Assembly (NCBI GenBank): GCA_002368575.1
Contig: DFEA01000083.1
Coordinates: 1 to 8,283, forward strand
Length of the DNA stretch: 8,283 nucleotides
Reading direction: 5' to 3'
Origin: Lachnospiraceae bacterium UBA3814
Lineage (GTDB): Bacteria > Bacillota > Clostridia > Lachnospirales > Lachnospiraceae
Below the pieces are notes generated by a model. That model saw only the letters and a list, made by a program, of their open reading frames with translations, ran no database searches and was not told the origin of the DNA. The position numbers and the translations under genes are program-made. How positions within the stretch are numbered: the first letter of the stretch is position 1; each line of letters begins with the position of its first letter. Shown here in pieces: positions 1 to 6,455 of the stretch.

Positions 1-1
1 G

Positions 2-1036
2 AACCTTGAGGTGATGAGGGGGCTTTTGAAAAAGACAAGGATCCTCATAGATACCGCCGAAAGCGGGGATGAGGCCCTTAAGCTTGTGACGGAGAATGCC
101 TATGACGTGATCTTCTTAGATCACAGGATGCCCGGAATGGACGGGATCGAATGCTTTAACAGAATGAAAGAGCTGCCCGGCCATAAGTCTCCCGATGCCC
201 CGGTCATTGCCCTTACCGCAAACGCCGTATCCGGAGCCAGGGAAAAGTACCTTGAGACAGGCTTTTCCGATTACCTTACAAAGCCTGTGGACCCGGACAA
301 GCTTGAGGAGATGCTGATACGGTATCTTCCCGGAGACAAGGTCCATATCATACCCCGTATGCCCACCGACGGATCTTTTGACAGCGAGGGCACAGCAAAG
401 GACAGCGCCTGCGCTCACACACAGGAGAGCGAAATGGATGTATCTCTCCCCGAAAAGCTTCTGAACGATCCCCGGCTTGATACACAGGCGGGCATCCGAA
501 ACTGCGGCTCGGTCTCGGGATATCTTTCCATCCTTGAAAATTTCCGTGCATCCGTTAAGGATAAATACGACGAAATAAAAAAATATTATGAGCTTGAGGA
601 CTGGAAGAGCTATACTGTAAAGGTGCATGCCCTTAAGTCCTCCGCCCGTACCATCGGGGCAAACGCTCTTTCTGAGAAGGCGGCGCTCTTAGAGGAGGCC
701 GGTGATAACAACGATACGGAAAGGATCCTTAAGGATACCGATGAGCTGCTTAAGCTGCTTCTTTCCTTTAGCGAGCTCTTGTCCCCTGATAATGATGCTG
801 CCGGGGAGGCTTTTCTCCCTCCGGCAGAGCCTCAGGTCATAAAGGATGCCTGCGCGGCCATTTCGGAGTTTGCCGGGGAGCAGGATTACGAGCTTGTTAA
901 AATGGTGCTTGACTCGATGAAGGAATATGGCCTTAGCAAGGAGGACAAGGAGCGCTTTGAACGTATAAGATCAGCCCTTATGCGGCTTGACTGGGATGCC
1001 GTGGCTCTTGAAGCCTCCGGTAAGGGGCATGACTGA
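2..1036 (+). CDS. Hybrid sensor histidine kinase, C-terminal part (receiver + HPt), 5' truncated by window edge
   Basis: The reading frame is open from base 2 and the first residues (NLEVMRGLLKKT) already lie inside a receiver domain, so the GTG/ATG at 11-16 are internal codons and the real start is outside the window. The receiver shows the phospho-acceptor Asp in the FLDHRMPGMDG motif (codon 119-121), the switch Thr in IALTANA and the conserved Lys in LTKP. A linker rich in polar residues follows, then a histidine-phosphotransfer domain with the VHALKSSARTIGA signature; its phospho-accepting His is codon 626-628. About 85 further residues, predicted helical, follow the HPt domain and end in a conserved-looking LDWDAV stretch. 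In the family, such proteins are membrane or cytoplasmic kinases that pass phosphate His-Asp-His to a separate regulator. Sensor and kinase domains are inferred, not seen; a free REC-HPt protein is possible. The next gene starts 40 bases downstream and probably shares its transcript. Confidence 0.9.
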   Translation, partial: NLEVMRGLLKKTRILIDTAESGDEALKLVTENAYDVIFLDHRMPGMDGIECFNRMKELPGHKSPDAPVIALTANAVSGAREKYLETGFSDYLTKPVDPDKLEEMLIRYLPGDKVHIIPRMPTDGSFDSEGTAKDSACAHTQESEMDVSLPEKLLNDPRLDTQAGIRNCGSVSGYLSILENFRASVKDKYDEIKKYYELEDWKSYTVKVHALKSSARTIGANALSEKAALLEEAGDNNDTERILKDTDELLKLLLSFSELLSPDNDAAGEAFLPPAEPQVIKDACAAISEFAGEQDYELVKMVLDSMKEYGLSKEDKERFERIRSALMRLDWDAVALEASGKGHD

Positions 1037-1064
1037 CTGCTGCCGGAAGCTTTTCAGGAAAATG

Positions 1065-1070
1065 AAAGGA
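1065..1070 (+). promoter_or_regulatory. Ribosome binding site fixing the start of the two-receiver gene
   Basis: AAAGGA lies six bases before the ATG at 1077. The frame stays open upstream to 987, but no comparable site precedes earlier start codons and those would overlap the kinase gene, so 1077 is the preferred start. Confidence 0.65.
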
Positions 1071-1076
1071 TATGAA

Positions 1077-1853
1077 ATGAACAGGAATGTACTTATCATA
1101 AGTCCCGTTGAAACCTTCATGATCAAGGGACTGGAAATGAAGCTTAAGGGAAAAGAGGTAAATACGCTTTACTGCCCTCCTAAAATAAAGGAGCTTAAGA
1201 AGAGCTGCGAGGACTCCGATCTTATAATAGTATATCTGGATGAAGCCGCAAACGACTACTCCGAGGCCTTCGTATACCTTAAGGATCACTGTATCGAAAA
1301 GGATAAAAAAACCGTCGTGATAGGAAGCGAGGACGAGATCTCCATCCTCAGACAGTACCTCCCCTCCTCCTGCATACTTTCCGTCTTTGAAAGGCCCCTT
1401 GAGATGGACAGGCTCATAGACACCGTGGAAAACTATCTGTCGGAGGAATCCGCCCTTTCCCGCAGAAAGAGCATCCTCATAGTAGACGATGATGTTTCCT
1501 ATATGACCACGATCTTAGAGTGGCTCAGGGATACCTACCGCGTACACATGGCAAACTCCGGCATGCAGGCCATCACCTGGCTTGCCACCAATAATGCCGA
1601 TCTCATCCTTCTCGATTACGAAATGCCCGTAACCGACGGTCCGAAGGTCCTGGAAATGCTGAAATCCGATCCCCGGACCGAGGATATCCCCGTGATCTTC
1701 CTGACCGGAAAGGGGGATAAAAAAAGCATCCTGCGGGTATTATCCCTGAAGCCCGCGGGATACCTTCTTAAAGCCATCGACAAAAGAGAGCTCAATGAAA
1801 AAGTAAGCGAATTCTTTATGAAAAGAGCAGCCGCCGGGCAGGAGGACCGGTAG
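1077..1853 (+). CDS. Two-receiver response regulator without output domain
   Basis: The 258-residue protein consists of two receiver-type modules. Residues about 3-121 have the alternating strand/helix pattern of a receiver (NVLIIS, DLIIVYLDEA, TVVIGS, SVFERP) but are degenerate: the acidic pair after strand 1 is replaced by S9-P10-V11-E12, the switch position is Ser84, and the strand-5 Lys is Arg106. Asp55 or Glu56 sits near the acceptor position. Residues about 131-250 form a near-canonical receiver: ILIVDDD (D137-D139), acceptor Asp180 in LLDYEMP, Thr210 in FLTG, and Lys232 in YLLKA, although the usual Pro after that Lys is Ala. There is no DNA-binding, GGDEF or other output domain. It probably receives phosphate from the upstream REC-HPt kinase or acts as a phosphate sink, like CheY- or Spo0F-type proteins; this is inference from position. 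The stop lies one base from the stop of the convergent operon. Confidence 0.9.
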   Translation: MNRNVLIISPVETFMIKGLEMKLKGKEVNTLYCPPKIKELKKSCEDSDLIIVYLDEAANDYSEAFVYLKDHCIEKDKKTVVIGSEDEISILRQYLPSSCILSVFERPLEMDRLIDTVENYLSEESALSRRKSILIVDDDVSYMTTILEWLRDTYRVHMANSGMQAITWLATNNADLILLDYEMPVTDGPKVLEMLKSDPRTEDIPVIFLTGKGDKKSILRVLSLKPAGYLLKAIDKRELNEKVSEFFMKRAAAGQEDR

Positions 1854-1854
1854 G

Positions 1855-2781
1855 TCATCCCGTAAAAGCGTCATAGCCTGACTTAAGGCCCTCCTCAAGG
1901 CTTCTGTAGCTTAGTCCCATAGCCGTAATCCTCTCTCCGCTGTACTGCTCGCTTTCCTGTTTTGTCAGCGGAAACGGCAGTCCTATGTGCTTTTCCGCTA
2001 TTTCATTTACAGTCATATAAACACTTTCAAACCGTACGGGGACCGCCTTTTTCAGGGCCCTGTGAAAGTCTGCCCAGGTATAGATCTGCGGTCCGCAGAC
2101 GTTTATCGCCGCATCACGGGCCTTCTCGTTATTGCATATCAGCCTTATGGCCTCTGCCGCATCGTCAACATAAACAAGCTGGAAATGTCCGTCCGCATCG
2201 AAGGGCTCAAGCACCTGTCCGGCTTTTTTTATCCAGTTATAATAGATCCCCTCCCTTGGGGCATAATTGCCCGGGCCGTAGATAATGACCGGCCTTACCG
2301 AGGAAAAATGTGCCCCGGCTTCTTCGCAGACCCTTTTAAGCTCCGCCTCAAGCCTGACCTTTCCCCGGATATAATCCCCCTCTTTTCCGGGATATATCCT
2401 TTCCTCAAGCTCGCCCTCCTCGTCCATGACCTCCCCGGTGAAGCGCCTGTATACATCGCAGGTGCTGATGAAGATATACTGTCTGAAGCAAACCCCGAGT
2501 GAATCAACAAGGCCCTCTATATCCCCCTCCTCATAGGCGCAGAAATCGACGATGACATCAAAGGACTGACCGTGCAGCCTGCTCTCGGAAAGCCCGGCTC
2601 TGTCGTGCCGGTCAAGCCTTATAAGCTCATCGATCCCTTCGGGGTGGCTTACGCTTCCCCGGTTTAACAGAACGATCTCCATCTCCTCACCGTCCTGTAT
2701 TCTCCTTTGCTTTTCGGCAAGCAGCCTCCTTACAAAGGCCCTGCCCAGAAAATATGTGCCTCCGATCACCAAAAGTCTCAT
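1855..2781 (-). CDS. SDR-family NAD(P)-dependent epimerase/dehydratase-like protein
   Basis: The 308-residue protein opens with a Rossmann nucleotide-binding strand and glycine loop, GGTYFLG (residues 7-13). The SDR catalytic set is present: Ser106 in the FISTCDVY strand, then Tyr137 and Lys141 in the YIRGK (YxxxK) motif. The second half contains SVRPVIIYGPGNYAP and YVDDAAEAI, segments typical of extended SDR sugar-nucleotide epimerases and the related CSP41-like group. The C-terminus (YTWADF, PFPLTKQE, LSYRSLEEGLKSGYDAF) fits that group too. The substrate cannot be read from sequence. ATG at 2781 is chosen; GTG at 2784 is an in-frame alternative, with a weak GTGGGG site eight bases before the ATG. 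The start lies two bases past the stop (TAG) of the solute-binding gene, so translation is probably coupled. It is the last gene of the operon, and no link to arginine synthesis is evident. Confidence 0.88.
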   Translation of the reverse strand: MRLLVIGGTYFLGRAFVRRLLAEKQRRIQDGEEMEIVLLNRGSVSHPEGIDELIRLDRHDRAGLSESRLHGQSFDVIVDFCAYEEGDIEGLVDSLGVCFRQYIFISTCDVYRRFTGEVMDEEGELEERIYPGKEGDYIRGKVRLEAELKRVCEEAGAHFSSVRPVIIYGPGNYAPREGIYYNWIKKAGQVLEPFDADGHFQLVYVDDAAEAIRLICNNEKARDAAINVCGPQIYTWADFHRALKKAVPVRFESVYMTVNEIAEKHIGLPFPLTKQESEQYSGERITAMGLSYRSLEEGLKSGYDAFTG

Positions 2782-2783
2782 CA

Positions 2784-4331
2784 CTACAGCCCCACTGTCA
2801 CGGTTTCCTGAACCGGCGTATGAAAATCTATCTCATCTATCTGTCTGCCTATGCTGTCGGAAAGCTCCCTCAGCACAAGCTCAGGATCCTCTCCGTTCCA
2901 GACCCTTGTAAAGGCTATTTCCAGCTGCACCCAATAGTCCGCCGCCTCCACCATTTTCGGAAGCGGGACCGATTTCTCATATTCCGCCACGATATTCGCT
3001 ATTTCCTCATTATCAAAGGAAACATACTTTCTGCAGGGAAGCTTGCCGGACTTTTTATAAAGGTTATCGGCCCTGGTATATGCCAGATAATGCGCCACCA
3101 CCGCAGCCATGTCCTTTTTGTCGGAATAGCCGTTTATCACTATCGAATCCGTCACCGACATTCCTCTGGATTTAAGGAAGGAATTCACATCCGGAAGCAC
3201 GGCCACCCCGTAATCATATTCAAACTCACCCTCGGCCTTTGCCTGCTCGATCCTTGCTATCGCGTCAGTCGTCGCCACCGTGAACACGAGCTTTCCCTCA
3301 ATGAAATCCTGAAGGATGGAATCATAGGTGACCTCCTTTGAGTCTATGGAGAAGAACTTGTTCATCTCCTGATAGACCCTCATGCAGTCAATGGTCTGCT
3401 GATTGTATACATTAAATATGGAATTGTCGTCTCCGTTTATCCCTCCTACATCCATATAATTGCCCACAAAGAAGTAATTATAGAAAACGTCGGAAACGTC
3501 CCACTTAAATACCGCCTCAACGGTATCAGGAGCCTCGTAGTTGTTTGCGAAGGTGGTGATATCGGTGATGGTTTGCGGGATCATGGTCGAGAGCCTCTCA
3601 AGGACCTCGGGGTCATTTGTGGCGCTCTCCTCACCCATAGGATCAACACCTGCCTCCATCGCCGAAACGGCCTCCCTGACCTGATCCTCGGATACCTCCT
3701 CTATGGGCGCGACCTCCTTCTTATCCGTTTCCCCGGGGACATCCTCATCCGCGAATTCCTCTTCCACGCTTTCATCCATCATGCGCTGTCTCGCTATGTT
3801 TGCCATAAAGGTCTTATTATATAGCAGATAATTTGTTTCGTAATAAAAGGGATAGGCGACTATCCTGCCTCCGCAGGTCACCGCCTGTATGGCGGTCTGA
3901 GGATAATTGGAGGGCACGATCGTAACGGAAGCATCGGGTATCTCCGTAGCCAGGGAGGAATAGAAGGCCTTCATGAGGTTATCGTGTGAGGTCACATACA
4001 GATCCGGTGCCTCGGGATATACCCCATCCCGTTCCTCGCCCTCATATATCGAAGCGTTGTTTATCTGTTCAAGAAGCTCTACTCCCGAAACAAGCTCGGT
4101 CCTTATCCTTACTCCGTGCTCTCCCATAAAGGACAGCGCCTCTGTCTCGAGATATTCCGAAAGGCTCTCGTCCGTATACCACAAAAGGAGGGCGTCCTCA
4201 TTGCTTCTGAAGACCTCCTCATCCCTTGGTGTCCTGTAGCTGAAATTATCGGTTGTCAAAGAGACGTAAACCATTCCCACAAGCACAGCCACGCAGACTA
4301 TTGCCGCAATGATCCTCTGTCCTCTGTTCAA
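2784..4331 (-). CDS. Membrane-anchored MalE-like extracellular solute-binding protein
   Basis: The 515-residue protein has a short basic N-terminus (MNRGQR) and a hydrophobic segment at residues about 7-25, with no lipobox: the only Cys there (C13) follows Val, and no cleavage motif is obvious. It is probably held at the membrane by an uncleaved signal anchor. The outer part resembles family-1 (MalE-type) binding proteins: ALLLWYTDES at the first strand, YPFYYETNYLLYNK (about 160-173) at the hinge region, FIEGKLVFTV (about 343-352), GYSDKKDMAAVVAHYLAY followed by KLPCRKY, and a C-terminal PLPKMVEAADYW...AFTRVWNGED block. An acidic insertion at about 184-247 interrupts the fold. Translation starts at TTG, overlapping the argD stop by four bases (TTGA); the next ATG would cut the hydrophobic segment. 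The ligand is unknown. No ABC permease or ATPase is in the window, so it may be a sensor or accessory rather than a transporter component. Confidence 0.88.
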   Translation of the reverse strand: MNRGQRIIAAIVCVAVLVGMVYVSLTTDNFSYRTPRDEEVFRSNEDALLLWYTDESLSEYLETEALSFMGEHGVRIRTELVSGVELLEQINNASIYEGEERDGVYPEAPDLYVTSHDNLMKAFYSSLATEIPDASVTIVPSNYPQTAIQAVTCGGRIVAYPFYYETNYLLYNKTFMANIARQRMMDESVEEEFADEDVPGETDKKEVAPIEEVSEDQVREAVSAMEAGVDPMGEESATNDPEVLERLSTMIPQTITDITTFANNYEAPDTVEAVFKWDVSDVFYNYFFVGNYMDVGGINGDDNSIFNVYNQQTIDCMRVYQEMNKFFSIDSKEVTYDSILQDFIEGKLVFTVATTDAIARIEQAKAEGEFEYDYGVAVLPDVNSFLKSRGMSVTDSIVINGYSDKKDMAAVVAHYLAYTRADNLYKKSGKLPCRKYVSFDNEEIANIVAEYEKSVPLPKMVEAADYWVQLEIAFTRVWNGEDPELVLRELSDSIGRQIDEIDFHTPVQETVTVGL

Positions 4332-5521
4332 ATTACCTCCCCGAGCTTTTCCGCCATTTCATCCACATCCTCGTCGCTTATCACAAGAGGAGGGATAAGC
4401 CGCACGACATTTCCTGCCGCCGAAACGACTACCAGCCCGTTTTCCAGACATTTTCCGCAAACCTCCGAAGCCTTTACGGAGCTGTCAAGCTCTATTCCCT
4501 GAATAAGACCCGTTCCCCGGATATCCCTGATAACAGGATGCTTCTCCTTAAGCTCAATAAGCCTTCTCCTTAAATAAGCTCCCCTTTCTCTTACATTTTC
4601 CGTGATATTCAACCTCTCCATTTCCCTGATAACGGCCAGTACAGCCGTACAGGCAAAGGGATTGCCGCCATAGGTAGAGCCGTGATCACCCGCGCACAGA
4701 GACCCCTCTGCGACCCTTTCGCTCATAAGGAAGGCTCCGACCGGCACTCCCGAGCCGAGCCCCTTCGCAAGGGTCAGGACATCCGGCTTTATCCCATAGG
4801 CCTCGTAGGCAAACATATTACCGCTCCGGCCCATTCCGCACTGTATCTCATCAAGGATCAGAAGAATATCGTTCTCATCGCAGAGTCTTCTAACCTCCTT
4901 AAGGAATTCCTGCTGTGCCGGGATTATGCCTCCCTCACCCTGGATGGTTTCCATAAAGATGGCGCAAGTCCTGTCATTTAACAGTGCCTTTACGCTGTCG
5001 ATGTCGTTAAATGCCGCATATCTTACATTACCGATCATGGGAAGGAAGGGCTCCCTGTAGGCAGCCGTGCCGGTTATGCTCAGCGCTCCCATTGTACGGC
5101 CGTGGAAGGAATGCTCCATGGCTATTATCTCATGCTCAGTGCTGTGATCCTTTAAGAAGGCGTATTTCCTCGCGGTCTTTATGGCTCCCTCTATCGCCTC
5201 CGCGCCGCTGTTGGTAAAAAATACCCTGTCAAGACCGCAGAGCGCCGTGAGAGTCTCTGCCGCCCTTATGGCAGGCTCATTGTAAAAATAGTTGGAGATA
5301 TGGGTTAGCTTATCGATCTGAGCCTTTAAGGCCTCCTTATAAGCTTCATTCCCATAGCCCAGAGCGTTTACCGCTATTCCCGCGCAGAAATCCAGATATT
5401 CCTTTCCCGAAGCGTCATAGAGCCTTACACCCTCGCCCCTTTCAAAAACCACCGGGAACCGGTTGTAGGTGTGTAAAATATGCTCCTCCGCCAGATTTAT
5501 AAGCTCTTCTGTTTTACTCAT
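4328..5521 (-). CDS. argD: Acetylornithine aminotransferase
   Basis: A 397-residue class-III pyridoxal-phosphate aminotransferase that makes N2-acetylornithine from N-acetylglutamate semialdehyde with glutamate as amino donor, in the cytoplasm. Visible landmarks are FFTNSGAEAIEGAIK (about 101-115, phosphate-binding region), HSFHGRTMG (137-145), Glu196 in the TIQGEGG stretch, Asp224 in LILDEIQCGMGRSG (pairs with the cofactor ring nitrogen), the Schiff-base Lys253 in LAKGLGSGVPVG (codon 4763-4765), and HGSTYGGNPFA. The length is usual for bacterial ArgD. ATG at 5521 is chosen because it overlaps the argB stop by one base (TAATG) and has AGGGAGA six bases upstream; the frame is open further upstream, but that part is the argB sequence in another frame. 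Class-III relatives such as ornithine or GABA aminotransferases are alternatives, but the argJ-argB-argD context makes ArgD by far the best reading. Confidence 0.96.
   Translation of the reverse strand: MSKTEELINLAEEHILHTYNRFPVVFERGEGVRLYDASGKEYLDFCAGIAVNALGYGNEAYKEALKAQIDKLTHISNYFYNEPAIRAAETLTALCGLDRVFFTNSGAEAIEGAIKTARKYAFLKDHSTEHEIIAMEHSFHGRTMGALSITGTAAYREPFLPMIGNVRYAAFNDIDSVKALLNDRTCAIFMETIQGEGGIIPAQQEFLKEVRRLCDENDILLILDEIQCGMGRSGNMFAYEAYGIKPDVLTLAKGLGSGVPVGAFLMSERVAEGSLCAGDHGSTYGGNPFACTAVLAVIREMERLNITENVRERGAYLRRRLIELKEKHPVIRDIRGTGLIQGIELDSSVKASEVCGKCLENGLVVVSAAGNVVRLIPPLVISDEDVDEMAEKLGEVI
4335..4342 (-). promoter_or_regulatory. Strong ribosome binding site supporting a TTG start
   Basis: On the minus strand GGGGAGGT lies within the last codons of argD, three bases before the TTG at 4331. 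The strength of this site and the four-base stop/start overlap are what support the non-ATG start of the solute-binding gene. Confidence 0.75.
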
Positions 5522-6441
5522 TACTGATCTCCCTGATACTGCTCCTGCTGACCTTCCTTGAAAAACATGGTCCCGATACCGCTCTTTGTAAATATTTCCA
5601 GAAGGAGCGCATGCGGCCTCCTCCCGTCCAGTATATGCACCCGGTTTACCCCGTTTTCTATGGCATCCACACAATTGTTAAGCTTCGGAAGCATCCCGCC
5701 TCCTATGACCCCTTCCTCGATAAGCCTGTTAGCTTCAGTGACCGTAAGCCTTGATATAAAGGTATCCTTATCCTCAGGGTTTCGGTATACTCCCTCGATA
5801 TCGGTAAGAAAGGCAAGCTTGTCCGCGTTCATGGCCTTTGCGATGGCGCAGGCCGCATCGTCTGCGTTTATGTTATAGGTCTCAAAATTATCATCCAGCC
5901 CGATAGGCGCTACTATGGGCAGGAAATCCGCCTCCAGCAGATCTGACAGGACCTTCGTGTCCACATCCGTTATATTGCCCACAAAGCCTATATCCCTGCC
6001 ATCTGAATATCTTTTTTCCACCTTAAGGAGGCCGCCGTCCTTTCCGGATATGCCGACAGCCCTGACTCCAAGCTCCTCCACCATGGCCACCAGTGATTTG
6101 TTCACCTTGTTTAATACCATTTCGGCTATTTCCATCGTCTCGGCGTCAGTCACCCGAAGGCCTCCCACAAACTGGGCCTTTTTACCGACCTTTTCCACCC
6201 AGCGGCTGATCTCCTTTCCGCCGCCGTGAACCACTATGGGCTTAAAGCCCACAAGCTTGAGAAGGGTAACATCCTTTATGACATTTTTCTCTATCTCCTC
6301 ATCAGACATGGCCGAGCCGCCGTATTTGACGACGATCACCTTTCTGTTGAACTCTCTTATATAAGGAAGGGCCTCTATAAGGACCTCCGCCTTTTCATAT
6401 ATCTTATCCATATTGAAACGATCATTGTAATCCGCGTTCAT
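5521..6441 (-). CDS. argB: Acetylglutamate kinase
   Basis: A 306-residue amino-acid kinase that phosphorylates N-acetylglutamate with ATP, the second step of the acetylated arginine route. Visible motifs are IVVKYGGSAM (catalytic Lys39), VVHGGGKEIS (substrate/phosphate loop, about 71-79), GLRVTDAETMEIAEMVLN, VGISGKDGG, NINADDAACAIAKAM, AFLTDIEGVY, and the C-terminal IGGGMLPKL and RVHILDGR. The protein carries an N-terminal helix before the core (AEVLIEALPYIREF). This helix is known from arginine-inhibited, hexameric enzymes and absent from the shorter E. coli type, so feedback inhibition by arginine is likely. ATG at 6441 is chosen for its GGAGG six bases upstream; an in-frame ATG at 6456 adds five residues, overlaps the argJ stop by one base (TGATG) and has AGGAG only three bases away. 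Either start leaves the core intact. Confidence 0.96.
   Translation of the reverse strand: MNADYNDRFNMDKIYEKAEVLIEALPYIREFNRKVIVVKYGGSAMSDEEIEKNVIKDVTLLKLVGFKPIVVHGGGKEISRWVEKVGKKAQFVGGLRVTDAETMEIAEMVLNKVNKSLVAMVEELGVRAVGISGKDGGLLKVEKRYSDGRDIGFVGNITDVDTKVLSDLLEADFLPIVAPIGLDDNFETYNINADDAACAIAKAMNADKLAFLTDIEGVYRNPEDKDTFISRLTVTEANRLIEEGVIGGGMLPKLNNCVDAIENGVNRVHILDGRRPHALLLEIFTKSGIGTMFFKEGQQEQYQGDQ
5528..5534 (-). promoter_or_regulatory. Ribosome binding site of argD
   Basis: AGGGAGA on the minus strand, inside the argB 3' end, lies six bases before the argD ATG at 5521. It selects this ATG over the longer open frame extending to 5674. Confidence 0.7.
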
Positions 6442-6446
6442 TTTTG

Positions 6447-6452
6447 TCCTCC
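6447..6452 (-). promoter_or_regulatory. Ribosome binding site of argB
   Basis: GGAGGA on the minus strand, five bases before the ATG at 6441. It favours that start over the ATG at 6456, which sits in the argJ stop overlap. Confidence 0.65.
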
Positions 6453-6455
6453 GCA

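Noticed and set aside
116..628. A 170-codon open frame on the minus strand opposite the kinase gene
   Set aside because: The plus strand carries receiver and HPt motifs across the same bases; the antisense product has no family signature.
987..1076. Longer form of the two-receiver protein starting at 987
   Set aside because: It would overlap the kinase gene by 50 bases, lacks a ribosome binding site, and the added residues are unlike any receiver N-terminus.
1830..1880. Possible bidirectional terminator between the convergent genes
   Set aside because: Only four-base pairings such as GACC/GGTC around 1846-1856 are present, with no T-run on either strand.
2754..3341. A 195-codon open frame on the plus strand, opposite the binding-protein gene
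   Set aside because: It lies wholly antisense to a gene with clear family motifs, has no recognisable domain, and is best explained as a shadow of that gene's codon bias.
5522..5674. N-terminal extension of argD by 51 residues
   Set aside because: The extension reads through argB in another frame, is Cys/Arg-rich and unlike ArgD, and the ATG at 5521 has a good ribosome binding site.
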